A DNA stretch of 64,000 bases. It comes from Straminergon stramineum (Eukaryota; Streptophyta; Bryopsida; Hypnales; Calliergonaceae). Positions 1-11,402 of this stretch are shown here, piece after piece. The DNA lies in the NCBI GenBank assembly GCA_963920665.1, contig OY987263.1:29004547-29068546 (forward strand). Reading direction: 5' to 3'. Each line of letters begins with the position of its first letter. The first letter of the stretch is position 1. The notes beneath the pieces were generated by a model. That model was not told where the DNA came from, did no database searches, and saw nothing but the letters and a program-made list of their open reading frames with translations. The position numbers were made by a program, and so were the translations under genes.

Positions 1-2400
1 TTCAAAGATGGCTTGTGCTCTTGTAAAGATTACTGGTAATCAGTTTGGCAATCCTGATTATTGTAACAGCATATGTGAAGCACAGATCCAATTTCTTGAA
101 ATCCTTGGTGACCTCGAAATCAATGATCTTTGATTGTCTCTGACTATTTGTGATGAACTTTGACAAGATTGGACTATCTTCGATGATTATTGATGTTTTT
201 GAGAAATAGAGTTCTTCATTTGTAGTTGGTTTACCATTTTTTTGCATTATCTTACATTGCATTGATGAGTTGTATTTGATTTACTGATATTGTATGTACA
301 AGATATCTTCAACATATCAACATTTATCTCTTGCTCGTTATTCTAGGACAAGAGTATTAGTAATACATTCACTAAGAGTTGAAAAGATAGGAAGTAAAGG
401 TTGAAGATGGCATAGTGGTAGCTAAAAATGCAAGAATTCGAATAGAGAAGCTGAGGCAAAGACTTTAGATCAAAAACAAGAACCAAGCCTACAAGCAAAG
501 GGAGTCAAAAAGAAGCTACAATGCAATAGGAGTAGACTATTAGGTGTCCCTACAATTCTAACCCTAAGCAACAACAACAAATAGACTTTAGTAGTCTAGT
601 CACTCTATTCACTCTAGGGCTCCAAAGAGTTTTGAATGGATACATAGCCCTATAGTCAAAAAATAATAGTATAGTGATTAATAATGTAGTATGCTAAGTT
701 ATGACTTAAAAATATGTGTTAGTAGTTATAAGTTATGACTAATAAGTTATGGCATGAATTCTGATGAAGACTTAAAGGATAAGATAATACTAGTACTTGA
801 ACTCATAATGGAGTAGTATTTCATCTATCATTTCAAATTTGGATATCAAATACAATTAAATAAATTCAATTATGAGCCTTATTTAACAAAGTATGACTAA
901 CAAGGTTAACTTTTTCTAAAAAATAGCATTTTTGAGACATGTAAATTAATGTTGCTCATTAGTGACTATAAAGTGTGTCTAACAAGTCATGTTAGTCAAG
1001 GAGATCTTACAACCATTCATTATGTGTGCTAGAACTACAATTGACTAAATTTAAATTTGTTCTTGACTCCATTGTCACATTGGTACTTTATTGAATTCCC
1101 AATCTTTTTTGAAGAGCTTCTCATTTATTTTACTTTTGTGTTAACTTCCAATAAATATTCCTAATACCTTGATTAGGAAACAATCACATAGAATGTGGTG
1201 CTTGCAATGAAAACATAAATGTTTATTGAGATTTTGATGGAATCTTGGGTGAAATCACAAAGTGCCTCTATCAGTGCACTATTTCCCATAGACAACCTAG
1301 TGGCATTGCACTAGAAAGTTCATCAAACACCATACTAAGTGATCAACAACTACATCATGCAAGAAAGCATAGCATAGTTCACCTTCTCACTTTAGATGAT
1401 ATTCATTAAGAGATCCCTTGATGATTTCTTATGTCCATATTATAAATACAATACTAAGTATTACTTCAAATAATCGCATGTACACCATGTAATTATCTAA
1501 GATGATTCGATATTAAATTGTAATAATTGCATACAAAACTTGGATAAAAGAACACATCAGTGAAGTAAATGCATATACAAGTGTATATACATTTGGTTAC
1601 TTTACAAAGTAATTTATATAAGATGCAAGTGATAGTTAGAAACTCCATATAGGAAATACTTTTAAGCAAGGACTCTCAAAGGAAAACAAACATTGAGTCC
1701 CCAAAACGTAAATGAATACTTATAAAAATTGAAGAAATAGTTAGAATAGAGATGATACTATACTCATTACTTCCTTAAGATAGTAATGACTCACTTCTAA
1801 CACTAGGACTTCCCGCAATTTGCTCTAGTATAAGCTTCTTTTTCAATTCAAGTTGCCGACAAAAAATTAACACTGAAATGATGAAGTTCCACAAAAGGTT
1901 AAAATGAGGGAAAAAATATTAATTGTCTGAATGTGTCATATATTCAACAAGTGCATGTGTTTGAATTCAAAGATCTTTCCAAACTATTGAAAAGATGAAA
2001 TCCATCTATTTTTGAATTTGACAGTAATTTAGTATAGACAAAACCATAAAGCTTAATCTTCCATCCCAAAATGTAATACTTTGGCAAACATGAAGAATAC
2101 AATTCATACAATCCACATAACCATTGTATTCAAATGAATGGAATTGCATTTAAGAAAATTCAAGCCTCAAAAGGCAATATTATTAAAGGTAACATGAAAG
2201 GTTTCCTTCGGATGTTGAATTGGCCAAAGAACATGGCCACAAAGTTGGCCAAAATGTTGCTAGATCTGAAGGCACAAAAGGTATATTAAGACATAAACTT
2301 ACAATTGTAAAAATACTTTTTCTTCAACTCAAGCATATATCTTAAACAAAATTCTTCTCCAATTTAACATGCCCTAACACATCAAAAGCTTAAGTCTTTA
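1..2400. other. AT-rich intergenic DNA, no gene seen
   Basis: This stretch is strongly AT-rich and has stops in all frames. The longest open frame is 86 codons on the minus strand at 2-262; it ends in a stop at the window edge and resembles nothing I recognise. I see no RNA gene, terminal repeat or tandem array here. Confidence 0.6.
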
Positions 2401-2404
2401 ACAA

Positions 2405-2645
2405 AACTAGTGTACCCTGTGCCATTGCTATAACCAAAACATAATTAAAAAAAAAATTGATTAAAAAAAACTTTAAAATTCAATAATTTTCACACGATAG
2501 GTCCAAACACCACAAAACTAAGCCTTTGCACCCCTCCTTGCCAAGGGCTTTCTGACGGTATAAGTATGCAACCGGGGATGCACGGTCCGTGAGACCTCAA
2601 CATGACAAACAAAACAAAACAAGCTAACTTAAAGTATGGATTCTT
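2405..2645 (+). repeat. Dispersed repeat family R2, copy 1
   Basis: About 240 bp that recurs at 11140-11402 and 46848-48020 in the same orientation. Shared landmarks in order are ACTAGTGTACCCTGTG, GCCATTGC, an AT-rich segment, TAGGTCCAAA, GCACCCCTCC, GGGCTTTC, GAGACCTCAA and AAAGTATGGATT. The copies are diverged, so this looks like an old interspersed repeat of unknown class. No coding potential is evident. Confidence 0.6.
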
Positions 2646-3587
2646 CTCAGATTTAACATCCCATAACACATCAAGATCACTTCCATGGTCGGAGATTGAA
2701 ATCTATATATACTCTTCTACTAAGAGATCACGGATTAATTTTGAGACAGAGGCAGTAAATCAAAAGAATCACATAAAACCATCTAAATAGGATTTGAGCA
2801 TGATTCCTATTGTTGCGCTACAAAAGAATTTTCTGCCATCAGTCTTGCTGCTAATTCCATGTCATGAAACACATGAGAAGTCAACAGCTCAGAAAAGAGA
2901 TGAAGTGGGCAGCACATTTGGATTCGAAACTACAACAATCAACAAGACAATTCTGGGGAAACCTCAATGATTTGCCTATCACGGGTCCTCAATTATAACA
3001 TATGGCCCAAATCTCCATCCACCGATCCCAAAAATCAGTCCATACTAATGGCAATAAAGTGCCACAACACTGCCGCATTCCACCTCACACAGTAATGGGT
3101 TCCAATATACACAACAGTGCCTCTCAAGAAGCCCACTGGAGTGACGCTCGCCACCCAAAAGTGTAGCTCACCGGATGGTCAAATAAAGGGTAACATCCTT
3201 TCTCTCTCCCTCTCCTCCCACTGTCTCGTTCTTTCGTACTGTACAATAGAGGAACTCCACTACTCAGTTCCAACTACAAATACCTGCGTCTCCCAATAAC
3301 GAACTCCACAGCTTCGTCAGGCAAAACTCTATTCCACATGCCCTCTCGTGCCTAGGAGCGCATCGCCAAGCACAAAAACAAAGCCTCAAAATGAGGAATG
3401 AAAGCATCAGGACATGCGGAGTGTCTCAGCTCCGTCCATATCGAATAAAAAATACTCGATTACCCTACCTGCTCCTCTCCAGGGCTAACATTTCCTCAAT
3501 ATCAGTCGCCCAGAAGGCAGCAACGAAGTCGAGATCGTGCACCGCAGACATCTGAATTCGAGGACCCACGTCGAATCTAAATTAACG

Positions 3588-6500
3588 TCACCTCATTTTC
3601 GGCCTCTTGTTGGGCATACCGCGTTTCGAGTCCCGAGGATCCGGCATCCTGCTCTTGCCAGCGACCTTCTTCCGATTCCGATGTCGTTCGTCCTCGCTGT
3701 CCTCTTCCTCGCCGTTCATCTTGTCCTCGCGCTTCGCCTTCTCTTCCAGTTGGTCCCAAGTCAGACCTTCCTCCTCCTCGCTGTCCTCCGCCTCCTCTTC
3801 CTGAAACAAACAAACACCCATTTCATGGTTAACACTTTCTGAAACCATCGCCTCTTCCTCACACAACACCATCCACCAAAACAAAAACGAAGTTCCCACA
3901 AACAATCCACTCGCCGCTCCGATCTTGCATGAGCTCATCCAAACACACCTCGTCGTCATCGGACTCCACCACCGATTCGTCGTCGGAGTCATCGTCTTCC
4001 GACTCCGAAACCACTTCCACGTCCGACGGTTCATAACCCTCGTCGGATTCTTCCGACTTCTCCGAGTCCGAATCACTGGCCTCCATGTTCAGGAACTCCC
4101 ACCCACCGTCCTCAATGAACTTGTCCGGATCCTGCGGCAAAAACCACGACACACATTGCCATCACAACCACCTTACTAAGCATCTACAATACACAGATTC
4201 CTTCCCCACAAAGTAAATAAAACACACGCGCTTTCCGACGGGCAACAACAATACTCCTCATCACATGATGACACACTAAAACGAGCTCGTGCCAACATCC
4301 GCAGCCACAACCCAGCATAAAATTCCAAATACCATCTTCTCGTTCTAGATGATCTCGACACTCGTCAAAAACATCGCTCGTGATCAGGGACTTCCTCACC
4401 TTAACATTCTACGACCCAATACCAACCTGGCTCCGCATGGACTCCAAAAATATCATACCAAAAGCACATGTTCACAACACCACAACAACCGGAAACTCAC
4501 CTCCAGAATGGTCTTCAAAATAGGGCGCCAGTTCAGATTCATCCGGCTCTCGTAGTACTTGATGTTCATCGAGTTCAGCCATTCCTTGATGCCGTCCAGA
4601 GAGGTCGAAGGGATGGCGTCGATGCGCAAAACGTCGCGCTTGAAGTCCTTGAACACGATCGCCATGTCGAACGCCTTCTGACCTAAACCCACGCGCTCCA
4701 GGTTCACGATCTCGATGTCGTTCAGGCTCACCACCAGAAACGGCGTCTCGATCAGCTCCACCAGGCAGTTCACCGTCGGAACGATGAAGGCCGACGACTT
4801 GTTCGGCACACCGTGGAAACCCAGCTCTCGGAAAGGAATGTCGAACTCCAGGTCCAGCTCACGCCACGGCGGCTGGTCCCACAGCTCGGCCATACGCTTC
4901 ACGAACGCCTCGAACTCCTTGTTGATCTTGTTGCGACGGTCTCTCTCCTGCTGCTCTTCCTCGATCTCGTCCGGGTCCATCATCGAACGACGGTTGCCCC
5001 CGAGCGTCTGAACCACCTCCATCACCTGTGCAGAACAACGCCAACTCAAAAGTCAACACTCCACTCCAACACTCCGACACACAGCACACCCATCCGGACC
5101 AAACCCAAAGTCCCCGACGATACAGCTGTTCACGGGAACAAGGTTCCAAACCGGGACAACAAATCTCTTCACAGATACCCAACCTGAATGCACTCCGAGC
5201 CAAGCATCACAGACAGCAAAATAAAGCGTCACCAGTAATGAACTGGAGACAGAAACCAAGAAAATCCCCATCAACTACGACCCAAACTGGCCAACACACG
5301 TACCTCCACATAAAATTGCACGTCCTTCGTTTTCTTCGTCCCCACCATGATGTAGTTATGCAAGTGGAAGTGCACCAGCGTGATCATCTCCTTCTCCGCG
5401 GGCTGGAAAAACGCATGCTTGATGTTGCGGTACATGACATCGACTTTCTCTTCCTGACGCATCGTCGAGTACCGGAGACCGTTCGTATGAGCCTCCAACG
5501 TACCGCTCATTTTACGACCACGACCACCAAACGCAGGGCGGATCCAAAGATCGGACAACCTGACACACACAACCGCAGGCCCAATCAGATTCAGTTGCAC
5601 ACGCTACAATGTAACAAAACCGAACGGACCCAAGGGCACGACAGGATATGTGCTCCCTCCACAATGGCTCCCCAAGGAACCACACACATCGGTCCGGTAT
5701 CGCGGAAATCCAACGAAACCCAAACATGAACAAACCGCCTTACACCCACAATGATGTGCTCCTACCTTGGAACGATCATTCCTCTCTCACTTTAAAACAA
5801 TCAAACACCTCTGCAAAAAGAGAATCCGGAACGTCCCCAACGAAAGTCAACTCAAAACAGGTGACTTGCAACCCACTCCAGACTCGGCCGCCTTCTCACC
5901 ACGAACCCACCTGCCCACAACAGAAGCAGCAAGTCCACTCCCCACAAAGCACAGAAAGAAATTCCATCCACATCCCACGGCCAAACCGTACCTGATGGGG
6001 CGGCCCTTGGCGGTCTGGAGACGCTCTTGGGTCACCAGAGTGGCACGCTCCGCGCGCTCCGACTCACGTTGAGCCACCTGACGACGAAGAGTCTTGATCA
6101 GCTGCACCACCTGGTAAGAATGACGGGTGTCGTTCGAACGGAAAGAAACCTCCTTCACGTAAATAGAAGCCGGAAACTTCTTCGTCGGGACGTCGTTCGG
6201 ACCGAAACCCGCTCCAGGGACGTTGAAGATGATCCGGATGTACGAATGACCGCCATCCTGTTGACTCGTCACGCTCTTCACGGTGGCGATGTGGAACGGC
6301 ACCAGCAAACCATAAATGGGGAGCAAAACGGCTTCGTTCTTCTGATCCACCTGTGCATCCACAAACAGGCAAGTCAGAAACTTCGTCGACGAACACCTGT
6401 TCAAATGCACGACGCCCAAGCCATATAGACCAATCCTACCAAACATCCTCCATCACGATCAGAAACGACCCCACTGCAGACAGCACTGTGCTACGAGCTT

Positions 6501-8784
6501 TCCATGATCCACAAACCGAAAAAACCATCGGCACTGCGGTTCCAACTTACGTGGATCTTCAGCTCCCGAGCAGGGATATCGTCCACGTTTCGGTACGCGA
6601 CGATGTCACCAGTGGACTTGTTCGGACCTTGACCCTCACCGGACCCCAAACCTCCAGACGCGAGCCTCCGGGCGGTCTCCTCGTTCTTCTGACGCGCCAA
6701 CTCGGCTTGGTGCTGCCGTCGTTGCTGGTGCACGAAAACACACGCAAGAACACAAGCGCTTGTCAAACATCACATCACCAAACAAAACCGACAAAAACCA
6801 AGGCCAAAGATCATGAACCCACCCGACCCACCCAGACAGTCCACGCTAAGGTCACCCAACAATCGCTACCAACCTAGAAATCGCTCTCACAAGTCTACAA
6901 CAGAAAAAGACAAGAAATCAGAACAACTAAACCAATCGACAAAATCACCAGATCACACACAGCACAGGTCAGGGAATAGCACCTCTTCTTTCGTCATCTC
7001 CTGATTGTCCGATCGAAGAGTCGCCATGCGCACGGCGGGCTCGCTCGAACCATTCGGCTCCGATTTCACCTTCGGCTTCGATTCCACCTTCACCTCCTCC
7101 TCTTCCTCGTCGTCCTTGAACGAGTAAGCGATGTCCGTGTAAGTCTTCGAACACTTCAGCGTCGGCACCTCGGGAGCGCCCTTCTCCAACACGATCGCAG
7201 TGTCCGCAAGCAACAGAGAAAAAGTCTTCGACTTCGGATGACGAGACTCCGTAGACAAGTTGTGGAAACCCAGAGACACGTTGAACACCATGCCCGCACG
7301 GATCACGCGATCGTTCTTGCCGTTCAGCGTCAGACCCGACTCACGAAACTCGATCCCGATGCCCGTACCGGCATTCTTCGTGAAGTAAGGCAGAAACTCA
7401 GAGCCTCCAGACTCCACCACAGCGTAAGCAGCCTTGTACGCGGCAGACATCGCATTGCCAGGTCGCAAAGCGCCGATCGCCGCCTCGTGAGCCTTCAACA
7501 AAATCTTGTAAGCCTTCTCCTGAGTCTTGTCCGCGTCGATCATGATCGAACGCGCCACGTTCGAACAGTACGATCGGAAACGGGCGCCGATCGCGCAAAG
7601 GATCACACCCAGCGCGTCGTAATACAGAGGCTCCTCGTTGCTCACCGCGCTAGGCTTCAGATCGAAGATCCCGCCGCTCTGGAAAACAGGAGGGTAGCAG
7701 ATGTCCACGTCCTCCGCCTTCAACTTCACATACTTACCGGGGTTCGTGATCACGTTCTCCGTGTTCTCCATCAGCTCCGCGTGCGTCACCTTCTTCTCCT
7801 CGTCGATGATCACCTCCAGCTTGGGAACCACGAAAAGTTTCAGCACCGCAGCGCTCAATTGGGAGGCGTTCTTGATGTTCGAAAGCTCCTCCTGACACAC
7901 ATCAAACACAATTCCACACGCACATGGATAAGAAAACGAGACACAGCTGGATAACACACACGTTCCGCAGCGACTCAACCCCGAACGTCACGAAGCACCC
8001 CGGCCATTCATCCACCGATTCACACAAACACTCAGATATGCGGATAGCGAGACGTAACTTGCCAAGATTGGAAAGGGCTCCGGACATCCCCAATGGCACA
8101 AGCATTCTCTCATTCGCCCATCAAACTCCCTCCATCGCCCACCCAGTGCTGTAATCCTAAAACTCTCCAAATGGCGTCCCACAAAGACCTCCAAAACTTC
8201 CAAGGCAAGTCAATTACCTCGTCCTTCACGGCGAAAATCTCAGAAAAGCCACCCGAAACGTCCACCGTCGCACACCCCGAACCGTCCAAGCACTCCGCCC
8301 ACTTCTCCATCAGCGGGCCCTCAGTCGCCTCGCGAGAAAGCACGCCGATCACAGGGCTCTTGCTCTTGCTCGAACCCTTCACGGACTCCAGAACCGCATT
8401 CATCTGCGAGCTGCCGTCCTGCTTCCGCTCCTTCACGTGAATGTGAATGTCCACGCCCGTCAGCATCTTCGAAGACTTCTGCAAGTCCTCCAGGTGACCC
8501 GCCTTCTTCGAGCTGCACACGAAGTGCAGCGCGCCAGGCATGAACACCATCACCGTCTCCGGAAACTCGTACCCCAGCAGCCAAATGTGCAATGCGGTCG
8601 ACTTGAGGTACCGCAGATCCTCGGACGCGGGAGGCGTCACCACGGCGATGGCGTCCGCACCTCCCCACATCTCCTTCTTGTGCTCCTTCCACTTGTTGTT
8701 CAGCAGCTTCAAGCGCTTCCCGTACAACTCCAAGTTGATCTGCACCCCGCCCCCGCCCTTCCCGTCCCCGTTGCGCTCCGCCAT
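3588..8784 (-). CDS. SPT16: FACT complex subunit SPT16, copy A
   Basis: Large subunit of FACT, the nuclear histone chaperone that with SSRP1 loosens and rebuilds nucleosomes during transcription and replication. Exons on the minus strand are 8784-8218, 7891-6983, 6724-6551, 6350-5992, 5559-5304, 5025-4501, 4131-3949 and 3800-3588. All junctions are GT-AG and the frame stays open for 1061 residues, close to the family's usual length (about 1050-1075). Visible domains: N-terminal lobe (about 1-180); M24 aminopeptidase-like fold (about 190-430, with DICYPP and GTGIGIEFRESGL); charged linker (KDDEEEEEVKVE); Spt16 dimerisation region (about 545-700, SERAERATLVTQE); Rtt106-like middle domain (about 810-905, FHGVP, VNLERVG, IVFKDFKRDV); acidic Ser/Asp/Glu tail (about 940-1040) ending in a basic stretch. 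The start is the ATG at 8784, because the open frame upstream of it has no other ATG. The gene appears intact and is a near-identical mirror of copy B, from which it differs in protein only at residue 943 (Phe here). Confidence 0.95.
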
Positions 8785-8818
8785 GCTGCTCCCAAGCTTG
8801 GACGCCTCGAGACCCCCC

Positions 8819-8828
8819 AAACCCTAAA
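8819..8828 (-). promoter_or_regulatory. Telo-box-like motif upstream of SPT16 copy A
   Basis: TTTAGGGTTT lies about 35 bp upstream of the ATG on the minus strand. A second TAGGGTTTA is at 8993-9001. AAACCCTAA-type telo boxes are known in plant promoters and 5' leaders of growth- and replication-linked genes. Both motifs are kept in copy B although the outer flank has diverged. A role here is inferred. Confidence 0.4.
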
Positions 8829-9988
8829 ACGAGCCACGGCTTCAAATTCCCAACTCACACCGACGGAAATAATTCCACAACCAAGACCTACTCCACTTCA
8901 ACGGCAACAATAAATGCGCTTCCGCTTCCGCAGGGAATAGCAACCGTGCGAGTTTGCGACGAAAACTCAGACCTCCGGGCAAGAACCCAGATTAAACCCT
9001 AGCAACTGAAATGCAGCCTGAGTGCCTTGAGGTCTGTTTCATCAAATTGTTGCAGAAACCAACAGCACTAGGAACCGTGTATTCAAAACCCCGTGCCCAT
9101 GAATCAGTGCCGCTCCTCTCCTCGTGGAGGTGCTCTCCACCTTGCCTTCCTCCACAAGAAAGTGCACTTCTCTTTCTTCCGTTCTGCCCGCGTTCGTCAA
9201 ATTCTTGTGCACCAAATTGCGAGGCCCCTGCGACGCAACCGGTTCTTCAGTTGCGCTTCCCGAAACTGTGGTAAAACTCTCGCCATGTAACAATCCCTAA
9301 TGGACGGATGCCTGGATACTTGGGAATACTACGATTCAAAGCCTTTGAGTTCCCACGCAAGTTCAATTGTTTAGGATCGCCAGAAGGCAGCAGCTCATTT
9401 TGTATTTCTGGCGCCATTTTCTTTTTCTCAACCAGTAGGAGGGTGACGTGTGGCACTACATTTTCTTAAAGAATGAATGTGATTTAACTCTCAAGGTTGG
9501 AAGTTAGGGCATAACTTTATGGTATGCATTCTTTACATTCTACTTGTTATTATTGTTATTAAGCTCTAGAATTGTCTTGTCGGACACATTTAGAGTTGTG
9601 TCTGACATCCACATATTGTGAGCACAAGACGTACTAGGTATGGCATTTTTTCATTTTTATGAAGTGCCAAAGTGGCGATATAAAATGTTCTAATAGTGCT
9701 TCAAATTTCAACATTCATATAAAAATTGGATAGAAAATATTACATTAGTATTGACATATCACTAGTCTATAAATTTGTTTTCATCCACAATCTGGTAATT
9801 TCATCCAATTTCATTTTTTTTCATTTGAAGTTTTTGAAGAAAAACTTTTTGATTATTTGCCATTTTTTTAGTCAATTTTTTTCTAGCACTATAATGCCAA
9901 AAAGAAAGTGTTGATTTAATGGTGGTTCATTGATTTTGGTGTTTTTTAGCAATGAATTGTACTTGGTAAGCTTAATCCTTGAATCTCC

Positions 9989-10195
9989 GTGGAAATCATG
10001 TGTTTTGGCACCATGTGATATCATCTACTTTAAAAGAACCATAAATACTCATTGGGAGTCAAACTATTGAAGAAGATGTCCCCTTTCCACCCCTAATTCT
10101 GAGGATGAATAGTTGCACTTTTGTCCTATACAGGAGAATTCTTTGTCATTGATCAGACAAAAAACATCCACCTCGGTGTTTATGGATTAACCCAC
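9989..10195 (+). repeat. Dispersed repeat family R1, copy 1
   Basis: Recurs at 37959-38160 and 60815-61010 in the same orientation. Shared landmarks in order are GTGGAAATCATG, GGGAGTCAAACTATTG, GAAGATG, CACCCCTAATTCTGAGG, ATGAATAGTTGCACTT, GTCCTA, AGAATTCTTTGTCATT and AAAACATCC. The three copies are diverged and none is flanked by an obvious target-site duplication. No coding potential is seen. Confidence 0.55.
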
Positions 10196-10957
10196 CAAAT
10201 TATCACCTTCCAATAATTTATTAAACCTTTCAAGAATACAATTTAGTTCCCAACAATCCACTCAAGCACAGTTAAGGCAGAGAAGCCATTTGCTCTGGTT
10301 GCAATTCTGGAGCGAGTTCTTTTTTTGAACTAGTAGAAGGGTGACATGTGGCACTTTTTCTTGAAGAATGAATGTGATTTAACCCTCACTATTTATGGGC
10401 AAAACTTTATTTCAGACATTCTCGTTGATATGTTGTTGAGCACAAGACATGGCGGCTCAATAATTTGGTGATTGTTTGCAAAAAATAGTTGTCCTTAGTG
10501 AATTGAATATGACAGTCAGGTAATCCACCAAATGATCACATTCTAATAATTTATCAAGCATTGGCATTATGAGACAACAATTTTAATAACAGAATTTTTA
10601 TGTAATAGAAGAAAAAACACTGATTTTTTTTAGATTATTTTTTCTGTTATGGATTTAAGATGTAGTGGGGTATTGAAATTTCTTTTTATGATTTTTGTTA
10701 TAAAATGTTAAGAAATTTAAGTGCTTTGGCATAGTTTTGAGAAACTGAAATGAGGGAATTTCCAAACCTACATTTAATAGAAGGTTTAGGGTTTAGAAAA
10801 ATGTTGGGAGAAGATTGAGGTGGTTGAAAAATGAATCGATTTAGAGTACTACATATGTTGAATATTTCATCCATGCAAACAATTGGGAAGTCTTTTGACA
10901 TTAGGTCTTTTTTATTTTTTTACAAGTAAATTTTCAACTAAGAACTAGTTTTTGCAT

Positions 10958-11001
10958 ACCAACATTACCATCATTACCATCATCACTATCATTACTATTA
11001 C
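10958..11001 (+). repeat. Short imperfect microsatellite
   Basis: An imperfect run built from ATTACC, ATC and ACT trinucleotide-like units (ACATTACCATCATTACCATC and on). It is a simple-sequence tract with no evident function. Confidence 0.5.
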
Positions 11002-11139
11002 AAGATATAAAGTTTGGAAAATTATATTGTGGTCACAAAATATAAATTCAATTTTCTATAAATATTGTTGTGAATGGATGATTTGAGGTGAAACCCTACA
11101 ATTTTTATTCCACAACAAATCTTCAAATGATGTCAATGC

Positions 11140-11402
11140 TAATTTAGTAAGTACTAATGTACCTTGTGATGTTGCCACAATAAAAATAAACCAAGATTAA
11201 AAGTTAACTTTTAATTTTTAATTATAAAACTTTGAGATTCCATAATTTTCACATTCTAGGTCCAAATACCACGAAATCAAGCCCGTGCACCCCTCCTTGA
11301 AGAGAGCTTTCCAATGGTACCAAGAACACAGTTGGGGGATGTATGATTTAAGAGATCTCAATGTAACAAAACAAAGAGCCTATCTTAAAGGTATGGATTT
11401 TA
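11140..11402 (+). repeat. Dispersed repeat family R2, copy 2
   Basis: Same family as 2405-2645. It shows CTAATGTACCTTGTGATGTT, GCCACAAT, CTAGGTCCAAATACCACG, GCACCCCTCCTTGA, GAGCTTTCCAATGGTAC, GAGATCTCAATGTAAC and AAAGGTATGGATT in order. It is uninterrupted and so gives the empty-site structure for copy 3. Confidence 0.6.

Larger units (their letters stand above)
3020..9290 (-). repeat. Left arm of a large inverted repeat (SPT16 copy A)
   Basis: This segment is the reverse complement of 38580-44835. Positions 4371-8861 match 39024-43514 with no difference that I can find, and the coordinates of matching points sum to 47885. Outside that core, homology continues through exons 7-8 and the 3' flank to about 3020 and through the 5' flank to about 9290, but with many substitutions and small indels. 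The second half of intron 6 (about 4132-4370) is essentially unalignable. The outer ends are approximate because similarity fades gradually. The spacer between the arms is about 29.3 kb. Confidence 0.93.

Noticed and set aside
3537..8913. Many plus-strand open frames of 60-240 codons across SPT16 copy A (and minus-strand ones across copy B)
   Set aside because: They are antisense or off-frame shadows of GC-rich SPT16 exons. The same shadows appear in mirror image at the second copy, as expected from identical DNA.
9042..9293. Upstream open frame shared by both SPT16 flanks (STRRGAALIHGHG)
   Set aside because: The frame is conserved between the arms, with some synonymous changes, but neither copy has an ATG in it, and the changes include several amino-acid replacements. 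It is better read as ordinary conserved 5' flank.
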